DNA from: Lachnospiraceae bacterium
GTDB lineage: Bacteria > Bacillota > Clostridia > Lachnospirales > Lachnospiraceae
Assembly (NCBI GenBank): GCA_910575475.1
Contig: CAJTGD010000023.1
Span: 1-64,000 of the forward strand
Direction: 5' to 3'
DNA length: 64,000 nucleotides
Under the pieces are notes generated by a model that had not been told where the DNA came from, searched no databases, and saw only the letters and a list, made by a program, of their open reading frames with translations. Shown here in pieces: positions 24,873 to 32,157 of this stretch; within the stretch, counting starts at the first letter, position 1; every line of letters begins with the position of its first letter. The position numbers and the translations under genes were made by a program.

Positions 24873-26180
24873 TCAGGCCTCGTCCTGTGCCGCTGCCAGG
24901 CTTCTCTCCAACAGGATCTGATTCATCGGTTTCGGATACAGAAGCTCCGACACCACATAGGCGGTCAGGCAGACGATACACAGGGACAAGAGCTGGCTGA
25001 CCAGCCCGGACATTTCAAACAAAAGCACGATTCCCGTTACCGGCGCCCGCACCACTGCCGTAAAAAAGCCTGCCATCGCCAGCAGCACAAAATTGTTCAG
25101 ATACATCGGATCCAGTCCGAAAAACTCCGTCCCTGCCAGCGCAAAAATACCGCCCAGCAGAGCCCCCAGCGTCAGAAGCGGGAAGATATTTCCGCCCGGC
25201 GCGCCGGAGCCGAAGCAGATTGCCGAAAACAAAAATTTCGCAAGGAAGATCAGCACCGCTGCTCCCAGCAGCACCTCCCCCCTTGTCAGGGAACCGATCA
25301 GCCAGCTTCCGCTGCCAAGTGCCTTGGGCATCAGTACGGCAAAGATTCCGGCCGCAGAGAAAGCCGTCACCATCCGGCCTGTTTCATTCAGGAAGCCTGC
25401 CTTTTTGTACAGGCTCTGTGCACGCAGCATGGCCCAGCTATAGAATGCCCCTGCTGCACCGATCAGAATACCCAGCACAAGCAGCATCCAATAATAGGTC
25501 TGGGGCAGAACGGCTGTCAGCTGAAACTGAAAAACCGGATCAGCCCCCAGGATATGGATGGAAGAAAACGCGGCAGCCGCCGTAGCCGCCAGCACGGATA
25601 TAAAATCCGTCGTTTTCCCTGCCCGATATATTTCTTCCATAGCAAATACCATTCCTGCTAGAGGCGCGTGAAATGTGGCTGCAATCCCGGCCCCGGCTCC
25701 GCAGGCCATCAGGCTGCGCTCCTCATCCTCTCCCCGCCTGAAAAATCTGGAGACCCCCTGTCCGGTCATGGCTCCCAGCTGGATGGACGGCCCGCACCTT
25801 CCCAGCGACATTCCGCCGAAGATGCACAAAAAGCCTCCCGCAAACTTTGCCGGGATCACCCGCATCCAGCGCCGGGACAGTGTTCCGGCAATCTCCGCCT
25901 CCACCTGCGGGATCCCACCGCCTGCGATCAGAGGCTCCCACCGCAGAAGCCGTCCCACCGCAACCGCCAGTAGCAGCAATACGGCGAACCAGCCTGCAAA
26001 CCAGACCGGATTCTCATAGAGGAATTGAAGCACCTTTTCCAGCCACTTTGTGGCATAGCTCAGGCAAACCCGATATAAAATGACTGTCAGACCGGCCAGT
26101 ACTCCGACGAAAAGTCCTTCTGCGATCATGACAAGCGATACCCTGTTCTGTTCTCCGCTATTCGGTCTGCTTTCTTCCAT
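24873..26180 (-). CDS. ClC-family chloride channel/transporter
   Basis: A 435-aa membrane protein with the ClC fold: GGGIPQVEAEI (residues 87-97, the GSGIP chloride motif), GRCGPSIQLG (127-136, normally GREGP) and GAPGGNIFPLLTLG (GxFxP motif). ClC proteins carry chloride either as channels or in exchange for protons. The gating glutamate of GREGP is Cys129 here; in known family members loss of this residue uncouples proton transport, so a passive or altered transport mode is possible (inference). No C-terminal CBS or RCK domain is present. ATG 26180 has GAGAGGG 8 bases upstream. Single gene, with a structured leader before it and a palindromic repeat after it. Confidence 0.9.
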   Translation of the reverse strand: MEESRPNSGEQNRVSLVMIAEGLFVGVLAGLTVILYRVCLSYATKWLEKVLQFLYENPVWFAGWFAVLLLLAVAVGRLLRWEPLIAGGGIPQVEAEIAGTLSRRWMRVIPAKFAGGFLCIFGGMSLGRCGPSIQLGAMTGQGVSRFFRRGEDEERSLMACGAGAGIAATFHAPLAGMVFAMEEIYRAGKTTDFISVLAATAAAAFSSIHILGADPVFQFQLTAVLPQTYYWMLLVLGILIGAAGAFYSWAMLRAQSLYKKAGFLNETGRMVTAFSAAGIFAVLMPKALGSGSWLIGSLTRGEVLLGAAVLIFLAKFLFSAICFGSGAPGGNIFPLLTLGALLGGIFALAGTEFFGLDPMYLNNFVLLAMAGFFTAVVRAPVTGIVLLFEMSGLVSQLLSLCIVCLTAYVVSELLYPKPMNQILLERSLAAAQDEA

Positions 26181-26207
26181 CTCTCTGTCCCTCTCAATAT
26201 ATGTAAC

Positions 26208-26274
26208 CAATTTGCGCAGCAAATTGATTGCCTACTTGCCCGCCATCTGCGAAGCAAATTTTTAATGCGGGCAA
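26208..26274 (-). promoter_or_regulatory. two-hairpin leader before the ClC gene
   Basis: Minus strand order: TTGCCCGC (26267-26274) pairs with GCGGGCAA (26236-26243), then CAATTTGC-TGC-GCAAATTG (26208-26226). The loop of the first hairpin contains AATTTGCTTCGCA, nearly the same as the 5' arm of the second, so alternative pairing is possible. No known riboswitch motif is recognised. Confidence 0.45.
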
Positions 26275-26476
26275 TTCCCGTATCGTTTTTTCATGCGATA
26301 CCTTACACTGCCTTTTACCGCCAATCCAGGTTTCGATATCCTTAACGATACACCCCCCTTTCCCAAAAGTCAACCGGATAGAAACTTATATTTTCCCCGC
26401 ATACAGCCGATATTTATAATAAGAATATGTTCGTGACAGAAGCAGTAATGACTTTTTGAATATGAGGAGGTGCCAT

Positions 26477-27334
26477 ATGAATTTTTTTGCGGTTCAATCT
26501 TTGAACTCTTATACAAAAAATATGGAAATGCAGATGAAGTGGCAGAAGCGAAAGGATACCAATGACTTCACTGCGGACGGGACAACCAGCATTGATGACT
26601 GGGTAAAGCAGCAGGCGGATGAGATCAGACAAGCCAACAAGGAAGGCTCCGCAAAGCTCCAGGCGCAGATCGATCTGAAATTAAAGTGCGGCCAGAGGCT
26701 GACTGCGGATGAGATGGAATATCTGCGGAAAAATGACCCGGAAGCCTATCAGCATGTAAAATCCATGCAGGCCGAACAGAAGCAGTATGAACAGGAGCTC
26801 AAAAGGTGCAAGACCAAGGATGAGGTGGAGCGGGTGAAGATGCTCCATACGGCCAGCTCTTTAAGCGCCGTCAACAATATCATGCATAATCCCGCGATTC
26901 CGGAAAACAAAAAATTTGAGCTGGTGATGCGCGAGCATCAGAAGAATGAAGCCCTCCAGCAGTCTACCAGGGAATTTGTGGAAAGCGGCAGATACGCCAA
27001 GCTGCCGACGGAACAGGAACGGCTGAAGGCCGAGGAGGATCTGCAGGAAGCCAAGGAAGCCGAACAGAAGATCGACGATCCGACTCAGGATACCGTGGAG
27101 GAGATCCTGGACAAAGCCGCGGAGGGCGGCGATGAAGAACCGCAGGAGGCATCTCAGGTGAAGGAAGCGCTCATTGAGGATGCCAGGGACGTGCTCAGCC
27201 AGAGGGAGATGACCCGCGCGGAAGCGGAACTGACGCCGGAAGCCCTGAAGGTAAAACGCGCCAGGGCCCAGGCCGCATACAAAGCAGCCGGCGATATTGC
27301 CCCTGTTCCTGTACTGGACGTCAAAGCAGAATAG
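26477..27334 (+). CDS. hypothetical charged coiled-coil protein
   Basis: 285 aa, no signal peptide, no membrane segment. It starts MNFFAVQSLNSYTKNMEMQMKW; the middle and C-terminal parts are rich in Glu, Lys, Gln and Ala and read as long helices or coiled coils (ADEMEYLRKNDPEAYQHVK; EQERLKAEEDLQEAKEAEQK). A repeated-looking acidic stretch lies at ~190-230. GAGGAGG stands 6 bases before ATG 26477. I do not recognise the family. It is a single gene between the divergent ClC gene and a tRNA. Confidence 0.7.
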   Translation: MNFFAVQSLNSYTKNMEMQMKWQKRKDTNDFTADGTTSIDDWVKQQADEIRQANKEGSAKLQAQIDLKLKCGQRLTADEMEYLRKNDPEAYQHVKSMQAEQKQYEQELKRCKTKDEVERVKMLHTASSLSAVNNIMHNPAIPENKKFELVMREHQKNEALQQSTREFVESGRYAKLPTEQERLKAEEDLQEAKEAEQKIDDPTQDTVEEILDKAAEGGDEEPQEASQVKEALIEDARDVLSQREMTRAEAELTPEALKVKRARAQAAYKAAGDIAPVPVLDVKAE

Positions 27335-27544
27335 ATACCCCGTTCTGCTCTATTCCTTCTGGTATACCGAAAAAATATGGAAAATCATTCGCTGGATCAG
27401 ATAGAACACGATGTCTGACCCAGCTTTTTTATAATTTTTCTGTTTTTTGTATCCCCTTTTTCCTTGAAGAGTCTGTAATATCAGGCCTTCATGAATTGTC
27501 TGAAATTTTTGCAAAAATTCCAACGATTTAATTTTTAAAAACTG

Positions 27545-27573
27545 TTGACAATCCGGTATCCTTGTAGTATAGT
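27545..27573 (+). promoter_or_regulatory. tRNA-Gly promoter
   Basis: TTGACA (27545-27550), 17-base spacer, TATAGT (27568-27573), about 38 bases before the tRNA. Near-consensus. Confidence 0.8.
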
Positions 27574-27611
27574 ATGTATTGTTCCGATACGGAATACAAA
27601 AACATAGAGAT

Positions 27612-27684
27612 GCGACAGTGGCTCAGTTGGTAGAGTACGACCTTGCCAAGGTCGGGGTCGCGGGTTCGAACCCCGTCTGTCGCT
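27612..27684 (+). tRNA. tRNA-Gly (anticodon GCC)
   Basis: 73 bases that fold as a full cloverleaf: acceptor GCGACAG/CTGTCGC with discriminator T, D-arm with GGTAGAG, anticodon arm CGACCTT-GCC-AAGGTCG, and T-arm GCGGGTTCGAACCCCGT. CCA is not encoded. It has its own promoter and terminator. Confidence 0.97.
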
Positions 27685-27690
27685 CTAAAA

Positions 27691-27717
27691 AACTTCCAGT
27701 TTAATGGAAGTTTTTTT
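27691..27717 (+). terminator. intrinsic terminator of tRNA-Gly
   Basis: AACTTCCA-gttt aa-TGGAAGTT stem followed by a T7 run (27711-27717), six bases after the tRNA. Confidence 0.85.
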
Positions 27718-27801
27718 ATTCCTTCAAGAATCTAATCCCCCGCATGCTTGCATCAGGGCGGCTCATTCCATGTGAAATTCCATGTGAAGCATCAGACGCA
27801 C

Positions 27802-27900
27802 AAAAAAAGGGCTGCCGGGAAATGACGGTAATCTGCAATCTGTTGCCGCAGTTCATCAGAACTCACAACGATTGTGGGTAAACCGTATTTCCCGACGCCC
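27802..27900 (-). terminator. long hairpin terminator after aspS
   Basis: On the minus strand GGGCGTCGGGAAATACGG (27900 to 27883) pairs imperfectly with CCGTCATTTCCCGGCAGCCC (27828 to 27809), followed by T7 (27808-27802). The loop is about 54 bases. It lies 77 bases after the aspS stop. Confidence 0.7.
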
Positions 27901-27977
27901 TTATTTTACCTTCTATGAATCAAATCTCCTTGCAGGCATGGCCGTCTGGCTCATTGCTTGACGGAAATCAAGATCTC

Positions 27978-29777
27978 TCACTCTTCCCTTGTCTCCTCTT
28001 TCGCCAGGGCGAGCCCCAGCTCCGCAAGCTGCTTCTCATCCACTTCCCCTGGAGCGTCCGTCATCAGGCAGGACGCGTCCTTGATCTTCGGAAATGCGAT
28101 CACATCCCGGATACTGTCCTCCTTTGCCATCAGCATGACCAGACGGTCCAGTCCGTATGCAAGCCCGGCGTGAGGCGGCACTCCGTACCGGAACGCGTCC
28201 ATCAGAAAGCCGAACTGGCTGTATGCCTGTTCCTTCGTAAACCCAAGCACTTCGAACATTTTTTCCTGGATCTCATCCTGATAGATCCGGATGCTTCCGC
28301 CTCCGATCTCATTTCCGTTCAGTGTGATATCATATGCCTTGGCCCGTACCCTGCCCGGCTCGGAATCAATATACTGCAGATCCTCTTCCATGGGCATGGT
28401 AAAGGGATGGTGCATGGCCGTATAGCGGTTCTGCTCCTCGCTCCATTCCAGCAACGGAAATTCCGTGATCCATAGGAACTTATATTCATTCTTATCCAAA
28501 AGCTCCAGCTGCTTCGCCAGCTCCACACGCAGCGCGCCCAGCACGTCCCAGACCACCTTATTCTGATCCGCGGCAAACAGCAGCAGGTCTCCTGCCTCTC
28601 CTGCCATGGCCCGGATCAGGTCCCTGGACTGCTCCTCGGTCATGAATTTCGCAAAGGAGGACTTTACCGTGCCGTCCTCCTGGATGGCAATATACGCCAG
28701 CCCCTTTGCGCCGTAGTCCTTTGCAAAGCTGACCAGCTTGTCGATCTTCTTGCGGGGCATGCCGCCCTGCCCTTTCACATTGATCCCCCGCACGGTGCCT
28801 CCGTTTTCCACGGCGCCCTTAAATACGACAAAATCAAAATCTTTCACGGTGTCCGTCACATTCACCAGCTCCATGCCGAACCGGGTATCCGGCTTGTCGG
28901 AACCATACAGGTCCATGGCCTCCTGCCAGGTCATCCTGGGGATCGGCAGGCTCACCTCCACGCCCAGCACGTCCCGGAACAATTTTGCCAGGAGACGCTC
29001 ATTGACATCGATCACATCGTCCACATCTACAAAGGAAAGCTCCATGTCGATCTGGGTAAATTCCGGCTGTCTGTCCGCGCGCAGGTCCTCGTCCCGGAAG
29101 CATTTCGCGATCTGAAAATACCGGTCATATCCGGAACACATCAACAGCTGCTTGAACAGCTGGGGAGACTGGGGAAGTCCGTAAAAGCTGCCCGGATGTA
29201 CCCGGCTTGGCACCAGGTAGTCCCTCGCCCCCTCGGGCGTGCTCTTGCCCAGGATCGGGGTCTCAATCTCCAGAAAGCCTTCCTCCGCCAGAAACTGACG
29301 GGTCAGGGTCGCTACCCGGCTACGCATCATCAGATTCCTCTGGAGATCCGGCCTTCTTAAGTCCAGATAACGGTATTTCAGACGCAGCTCTTCCTTGGTT
29401 TTGGAATTTTCCTCAATGGGAAACGGCGGAGTGGCGGATTCGGAAAGCACCCGAAGCTCCGACGGGATCACCTCGATCTCCCCGGTGGCAATGTGCTCAT
29501 TCACCGCGCCGGAACGCTTTTCCACTCTTCCCGCGACTGCGACAACATACTCGGAACGAAGGCCGGCTGCCTTCGCGATCAGCTCCGCGTCCGCCTTTCC
29601 TTCCTCAAATACAACCTGAATGATCCCGGAACGGTCCCGGACATCTACAAACACAAGCCCTCCCTTATTCCGGTTTTTCTGCACCCATCCCATGACTGTG
29701 ACCTGCTCTCCCGCGTTTGCCGCCGAGAGCTCGCCGCAGCGGTGGGTCCGGTGTAATCCTCTCATTGATTCTGCCAT
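27978..29777 (-). CDS. aspS: aspartyl-tRNA synthetase
   Basis: 599 aa, the usual bacterial length with the GAD insertion. It charges tRNA-Asp with aspartate. An N-terminal OB-fold anticodon domain (HRCGELSAANAGEQVTVMGW) is followed by class II motif 2 (FRDEDLRADRQPEFTQID) and, at the end, motif 3 (GLAYGLDRLVMLM). It has a ribosome site (AAAGGAG) 13 bases before ATG and forms a pair with hisS upstream, 148 bases away, the gap holding a strong hairpin. Confidence 0.97.
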   Translation of the reverse strand: MAESMRGLHRTHRCGELSAANAGEQVTVMGWVQKNRNKGGLVFVDVRDRSGIIQVVFEEGKADAELIAKAAGLRSEYVVAVAGRVEKRSGAVNEHIATGEIEVIPSELRVLSESATPPFPIEENSKTKEELRLKYRYLDLRRPDLQRNLMMRSRVATLTRQFLAEEGFLEIETPILGKSTPEGARDYLVPSRVHPGSFYGLPQSPQLFKQLLMCSGYDRYFQIAKCFRDEDLRADRQPEFTQIDMELSFVDVDDVIDVNERLLAKLFRDVLGVEVSLPIPRMTWQEAMDLYGSDKPDTRFGMELVNVTDTVKDFDFVVFKGAVENGGTVRGINVKGQGGMPRKKIDKLVSFAKDYGAKGLAYIAIQEDGTVKSSFAKFMTEEQSRDLIRAMAGEAGDLLLFAADQNKVVWDVLGALRVELAKQLELLDKNEYKFLWITEFPLLEWSEEQNRYTAMHHPFTMPMEEDLQYIDSEPGRVRAKAYDITLNGNEIGGGSIRIYQDEIQEKMFEVLGFTKEQAYSQFGFLMDAFRYGVPPHAGLAYGLDRLVMLMAKEDSIRDVIAFPKIKDASCLMTDAPGEVDEKQLAELGLALAKEETREE

Positions 29778-29883
29778 AATCTCTCACTGCTCCTTTAAAT
29801 TCATATTCTGAATGATTCTCAAATTTCGATTCATTTTTACACAGACAGCGCAGCCAGTACGCTGTCCTTTTCCAAACAAACTG

Positions 29884-29919
29884 GTGACACTTCACAGCCT
29901 GAGGGCCACGAAGTGTCAC
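29884..29919 (-). promoter_or_regulatory. 16-pair hairpin between hisS and aspS
   Basis: GTGACACTTC...GAAGTGTCAC with further wobble pairs inside closes on a CTCA loop. It starts 7 bases after the hisS stop. Downstream on the minus strand the T content is weak (CAGTTTGTTTGG), so it may be a partial terminator or an RNA-processing or stabilising structure that sets hisS versus aspS levels. No T-box sequence is seen. Confidence 0.55.
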
Positions 29920-29925
29920 AACAAA

Positions 29926-31170
29926 CTACCAGATCTCCACGATCTCCTCATATCCCTGCCGCGCCAGCTGTTCCTTCTGGAACTTTTTATTTTTCTTCAT
30001 ATTCATGATCATGACCTGCATGCCCGCGCCCCGCTCTTCTCTGGCCTGCTCCAGGATCTCCAGCAGCTTTTCCTGGGGAAGATTCTTATCCAACAGATAC
30101 GCCTTTTTATTGTGCCCGGTCGGCACCTGGTACTGCCGCTCCAGAAGGAGCATGACGATCCGTTCGAATCCGATGGAAAATCCCACGGCCGGGGTAGCCT
30201 GCCCCGTAAATCTTCCGATCATCTTGTCATAGCGTCCGCCGCCGCCCACAGAACCGCCGAATTCATCCATGGAGATCTCAAAGATCGTGCCCGTATAGTA
30301 GGACATCCCTCTCACCAGCGTGGGGTCGAAGCTGATCTTAAAATCCGCCGCCTTCGCGCGCTCCACACTGCTTATGATCGTTTCCAGCGATGCCGCCGCA
30401 TCCGCCGGGAGATAACCTTCCAGCTTTTGGCCGCACCAGCGCACGCCTTCCACATCATTCGTAATCTCTTCAAACATCTGCAGGTATGTGTCCACCGATT
30501 CTTTCGCATAGCCATTTTCCTCTAATTCCGCCCGGATCCCGTCAAGGCCGATCTTGTCCATCTTGTCCAGGGTGATGAATATCTTGTCATAATCCGCTTC
30601 GTCAAATCCGCTGTAAGCCGCCATGGCCTTTAAAAAGCGCCGGTCATTGATGCGGATCGTAAAATCATGGAAATCCAGCTTTCCAAGCAGCGTGGTGGTG
30701 GCCAGGATCAGCTCGATCTCCGCCAGATTCGAGGGCTCTCCCAGGATATCGATATCACACTGCATAAACTGCCGAAACCGCCCTCTCTGGGGCCGATCCG
30801 CCCTCCATACATTGCCAATCTGCAGCGCTTTGAAGGGGGACGGCAGATCATTTGCGTTTGCCGAATAATAGCGGGAAAGGGGGACTGTCAGATCATAGCG
30901 CAGTCCGCCGTCCACCACGTCCGCTTCCTCCTTCGCCTGGTCCAGCTTCAGCTTCTCCCCCCGCTTCAAGATCTTAAAGATCAGCTTTTCGTTGTCTCCG
31001 CCCTGCTTGCTTGACAGGTTCTCGATGTGTTCCACGCAGGGCGTCTCGATGGAACTAAACCCAAATGACTTGTAGGTCTCCTTGATCAGGCCCACACAGT
31101 AATCCCGGATCTCCATTTCCTCCGGAAGCATGTCCTTCATCCCGGTCACGGGCTTTTTCTTCAATGCCAT
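29926..31170 (-). CDS. hisS: histidyl-tRNA synthetase
   Basis: 414 aa. It charges tRNA-His. Class II motifs are visible: PVTGMKDMLPEEM at the start, DLTVPLSRY (motif 2 region starts after), FRQFMQCDIDILG, and the histidine-specific block LVRGMSYYTGTIFEI, with SVGGGGRYDKMIG and GFSIGFERIVMLL (motif 3). The C-terminal ~90 residues are the anticodon-binding domain. A sigma-A promoter and a repeated leader lie upstream, so it starts the hisS-aspS unit. Confidence 0.96.
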   Translation of the reverse strand: MALKKKPVTGMKDMLPEEMEIRDYCVGLIKETYKSFGFSSIETPCVEHIENLSSKQGGDNEKLIFKILKRGEKLKLDQAKEEADVVDGGLRYDLTVPLSRYYSANANDLPSPFKALQIGNVWRADRPQRGRFRQFMQCDIDILGEPSNLAEIELILATTTLLGKLDFHDFTIRINDRRFLKAMAAYSGFDEADYDKIFITLDKMDKIGLDGIRAELEENGYAKESVDTYLQMFEEITNDVEGVRWCGQKLEGYLPADAAASLETIISSVERAKAADFKISFDPTLVRGMSYYTGTIFEISMDEFGGSVGGGGRYDKMIGRFTGQATPAVGFSIGFERIVMLLLERQYQVPTGHNKKAYLLDKNLPQEKLLEILEQAREERGAGMQVMIMNMKKNKKFQKEQLARQGYEEIVEIW

Positions 31171-31210
31171 ATTCGATTGATCCTTTCTTTCCTTCCAAAT
31201 TCAGCTGGGC

Positions 31211-31302
31211 ATACCCAAGGGCATCCCATCATGGCCATTCGGCCGTTTCACAAGGTATACCCAAGGGCATCCCATCATGGCCATTCGGCCGTTCCACATA
31301 CC
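31211..31302 (-). repeat. two tandem 46-bp repeats in the hisS leader
   Basis: Units begin at 31211 and 31257 (plus strand ATACCCAAGGGCATCCCATC, then ATGGCCATTCGGCCGTTYCACA). They are nearly identical over ~42 bases. Each can form GGCC-gaat-GGCC and GGG-atg-CCC hairpins. They lie between the promoter (31303-31331) and the gene, so are transcribed. Confidence 0.75.
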
Positions 31303-31331
31303 ATTGTATTTTCCGCAATGCGATATGTCAA
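31303..31331 (-). promoter_or_regulatory. promoter of hisS-aspS
   Basis: Minus strand TTGACA (31326-31331), 17-base spacer, TACAAT (31303-31308), leaving a transcribed leader of about 130 bases. Confidence 0.75.
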
Positions 31332-31350
31332 GCATTTCGTTACAATTCGC

Positions 31351-32112
31351 CTACCATCCCAACTCCAACAGCCAATGATTTAATAGTCTCTCCCTGTCCT
31401 TCTCTTCCGCCTCTAAGTCTTTCGGGCTTCTATACTCGCCCTTGATGTTGCCGTCTACAATATACAGCACTCTGGAGCACTTTGCGGCTACCTTAGCGTC
31501 ATGGGTCACCATCATGATCGTTGTTCCCTCTTCGTTTAGCTTCACCAGCTCCTCCATAACCTCATTGGACGCAGTTCTGTTCAAGGCTCCGGTCGGTTCG
31601 TCCGCAAACAAGACCTTCGGGCTATTGATCATGCTCCTGCAGATGCAGGCTCTCTGAAGCTGCCCTCCCGAGACTTCATTGATGTCGTTATCGGCAATGT
31701 CGATAATACCCAGCTTACGCATGAAATCCTGTCCGCGCCGGGCCGTTTCCTTACGTGTCTCGGTATTTTTCTTAGATTGTACCGCGGGAAGAATAATATT
31801 GTCGAGCACGGTCAGATTTTTCAGCATATACATCTGCTGAAAGATAAAGCCCATTTCATGCAGACGCAAATCCGCAAGTTCCTTTTCCCCCATTTTTGCA
31901 ATGTTCCTTCCGCAGAATTTTACTTCGCCCGCTGTAATGGAGTCCATACCCGAAACGGCATACAAAAGCGTGGATTTCCCCGAGCCTGACGGACCCATAA
32001 CGGCTGCCATTTCGCCTTCAGAAACGGTAAAGCTTACATTTTTCAAAACGTTGTTCTGGCGTTTGTTTACGATATATGTTTTACAGAGGTCTTTTACTTC
32101 TAAGATATTCAT
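31351..32112 (-). CDS. ABC transporter ATPase, MacB/BceA type
   Basis: 253 aa. Walker A GPSGSGKSTL, Q-loop FIFQQMYML, signature VSGGQLQRACICRS, Walker B VLFADEPTGALN and the switch His in MVTHD mark the LolD/MacB/BceA family of ATPases, which drive FtsX-type permeases in peptide resistance or release of membrane substrates. ATG 32112 has AAGGAAA 6 bases before it; an upstream in-frame start is unlikely. It follows the permease gene by 45 bases. Confidence 0.92.
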   Translation of the reverse strand: MNILEVKDLCKTYIVNKRQNNVLKNVSFTVSEGEMAAVMGPSGSGKSTLLYAVSGMDSITAGEVKFCGRNIAKMGEKELADLRLHEMGFIFQQMYMLKNLTVLDNIILPAVQSKKNTETRKETARRGQDFMRKLGIIDIADNDINEVSGGQLQRACICRSMINSPKVLFADEPTGALNRTASNEVMEELVKLNEEGTTIMMVTHDAKVAAKCSRVLYIVDGNIKGEYRSPKDLEAEEKDRERLLNHWLLELGW

Positions 32113-32157
32113 AGTCGTTTCCTTTCTTAATTCAAAATGACTCAAAATGATTGAAAT

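Noticed and set aside
29884..29919. Hairpin as a plain intrinsic terminator.
   Set aside because: The bases after the stem on the minus strand are not a T-run, so I list it as a structure of unknown role.
31211..31302. Tandem 46-bp repeat as a CRISPR array.
   Set aside because: The units are adjacent without spacers and there are only two; no cas genes in the window.
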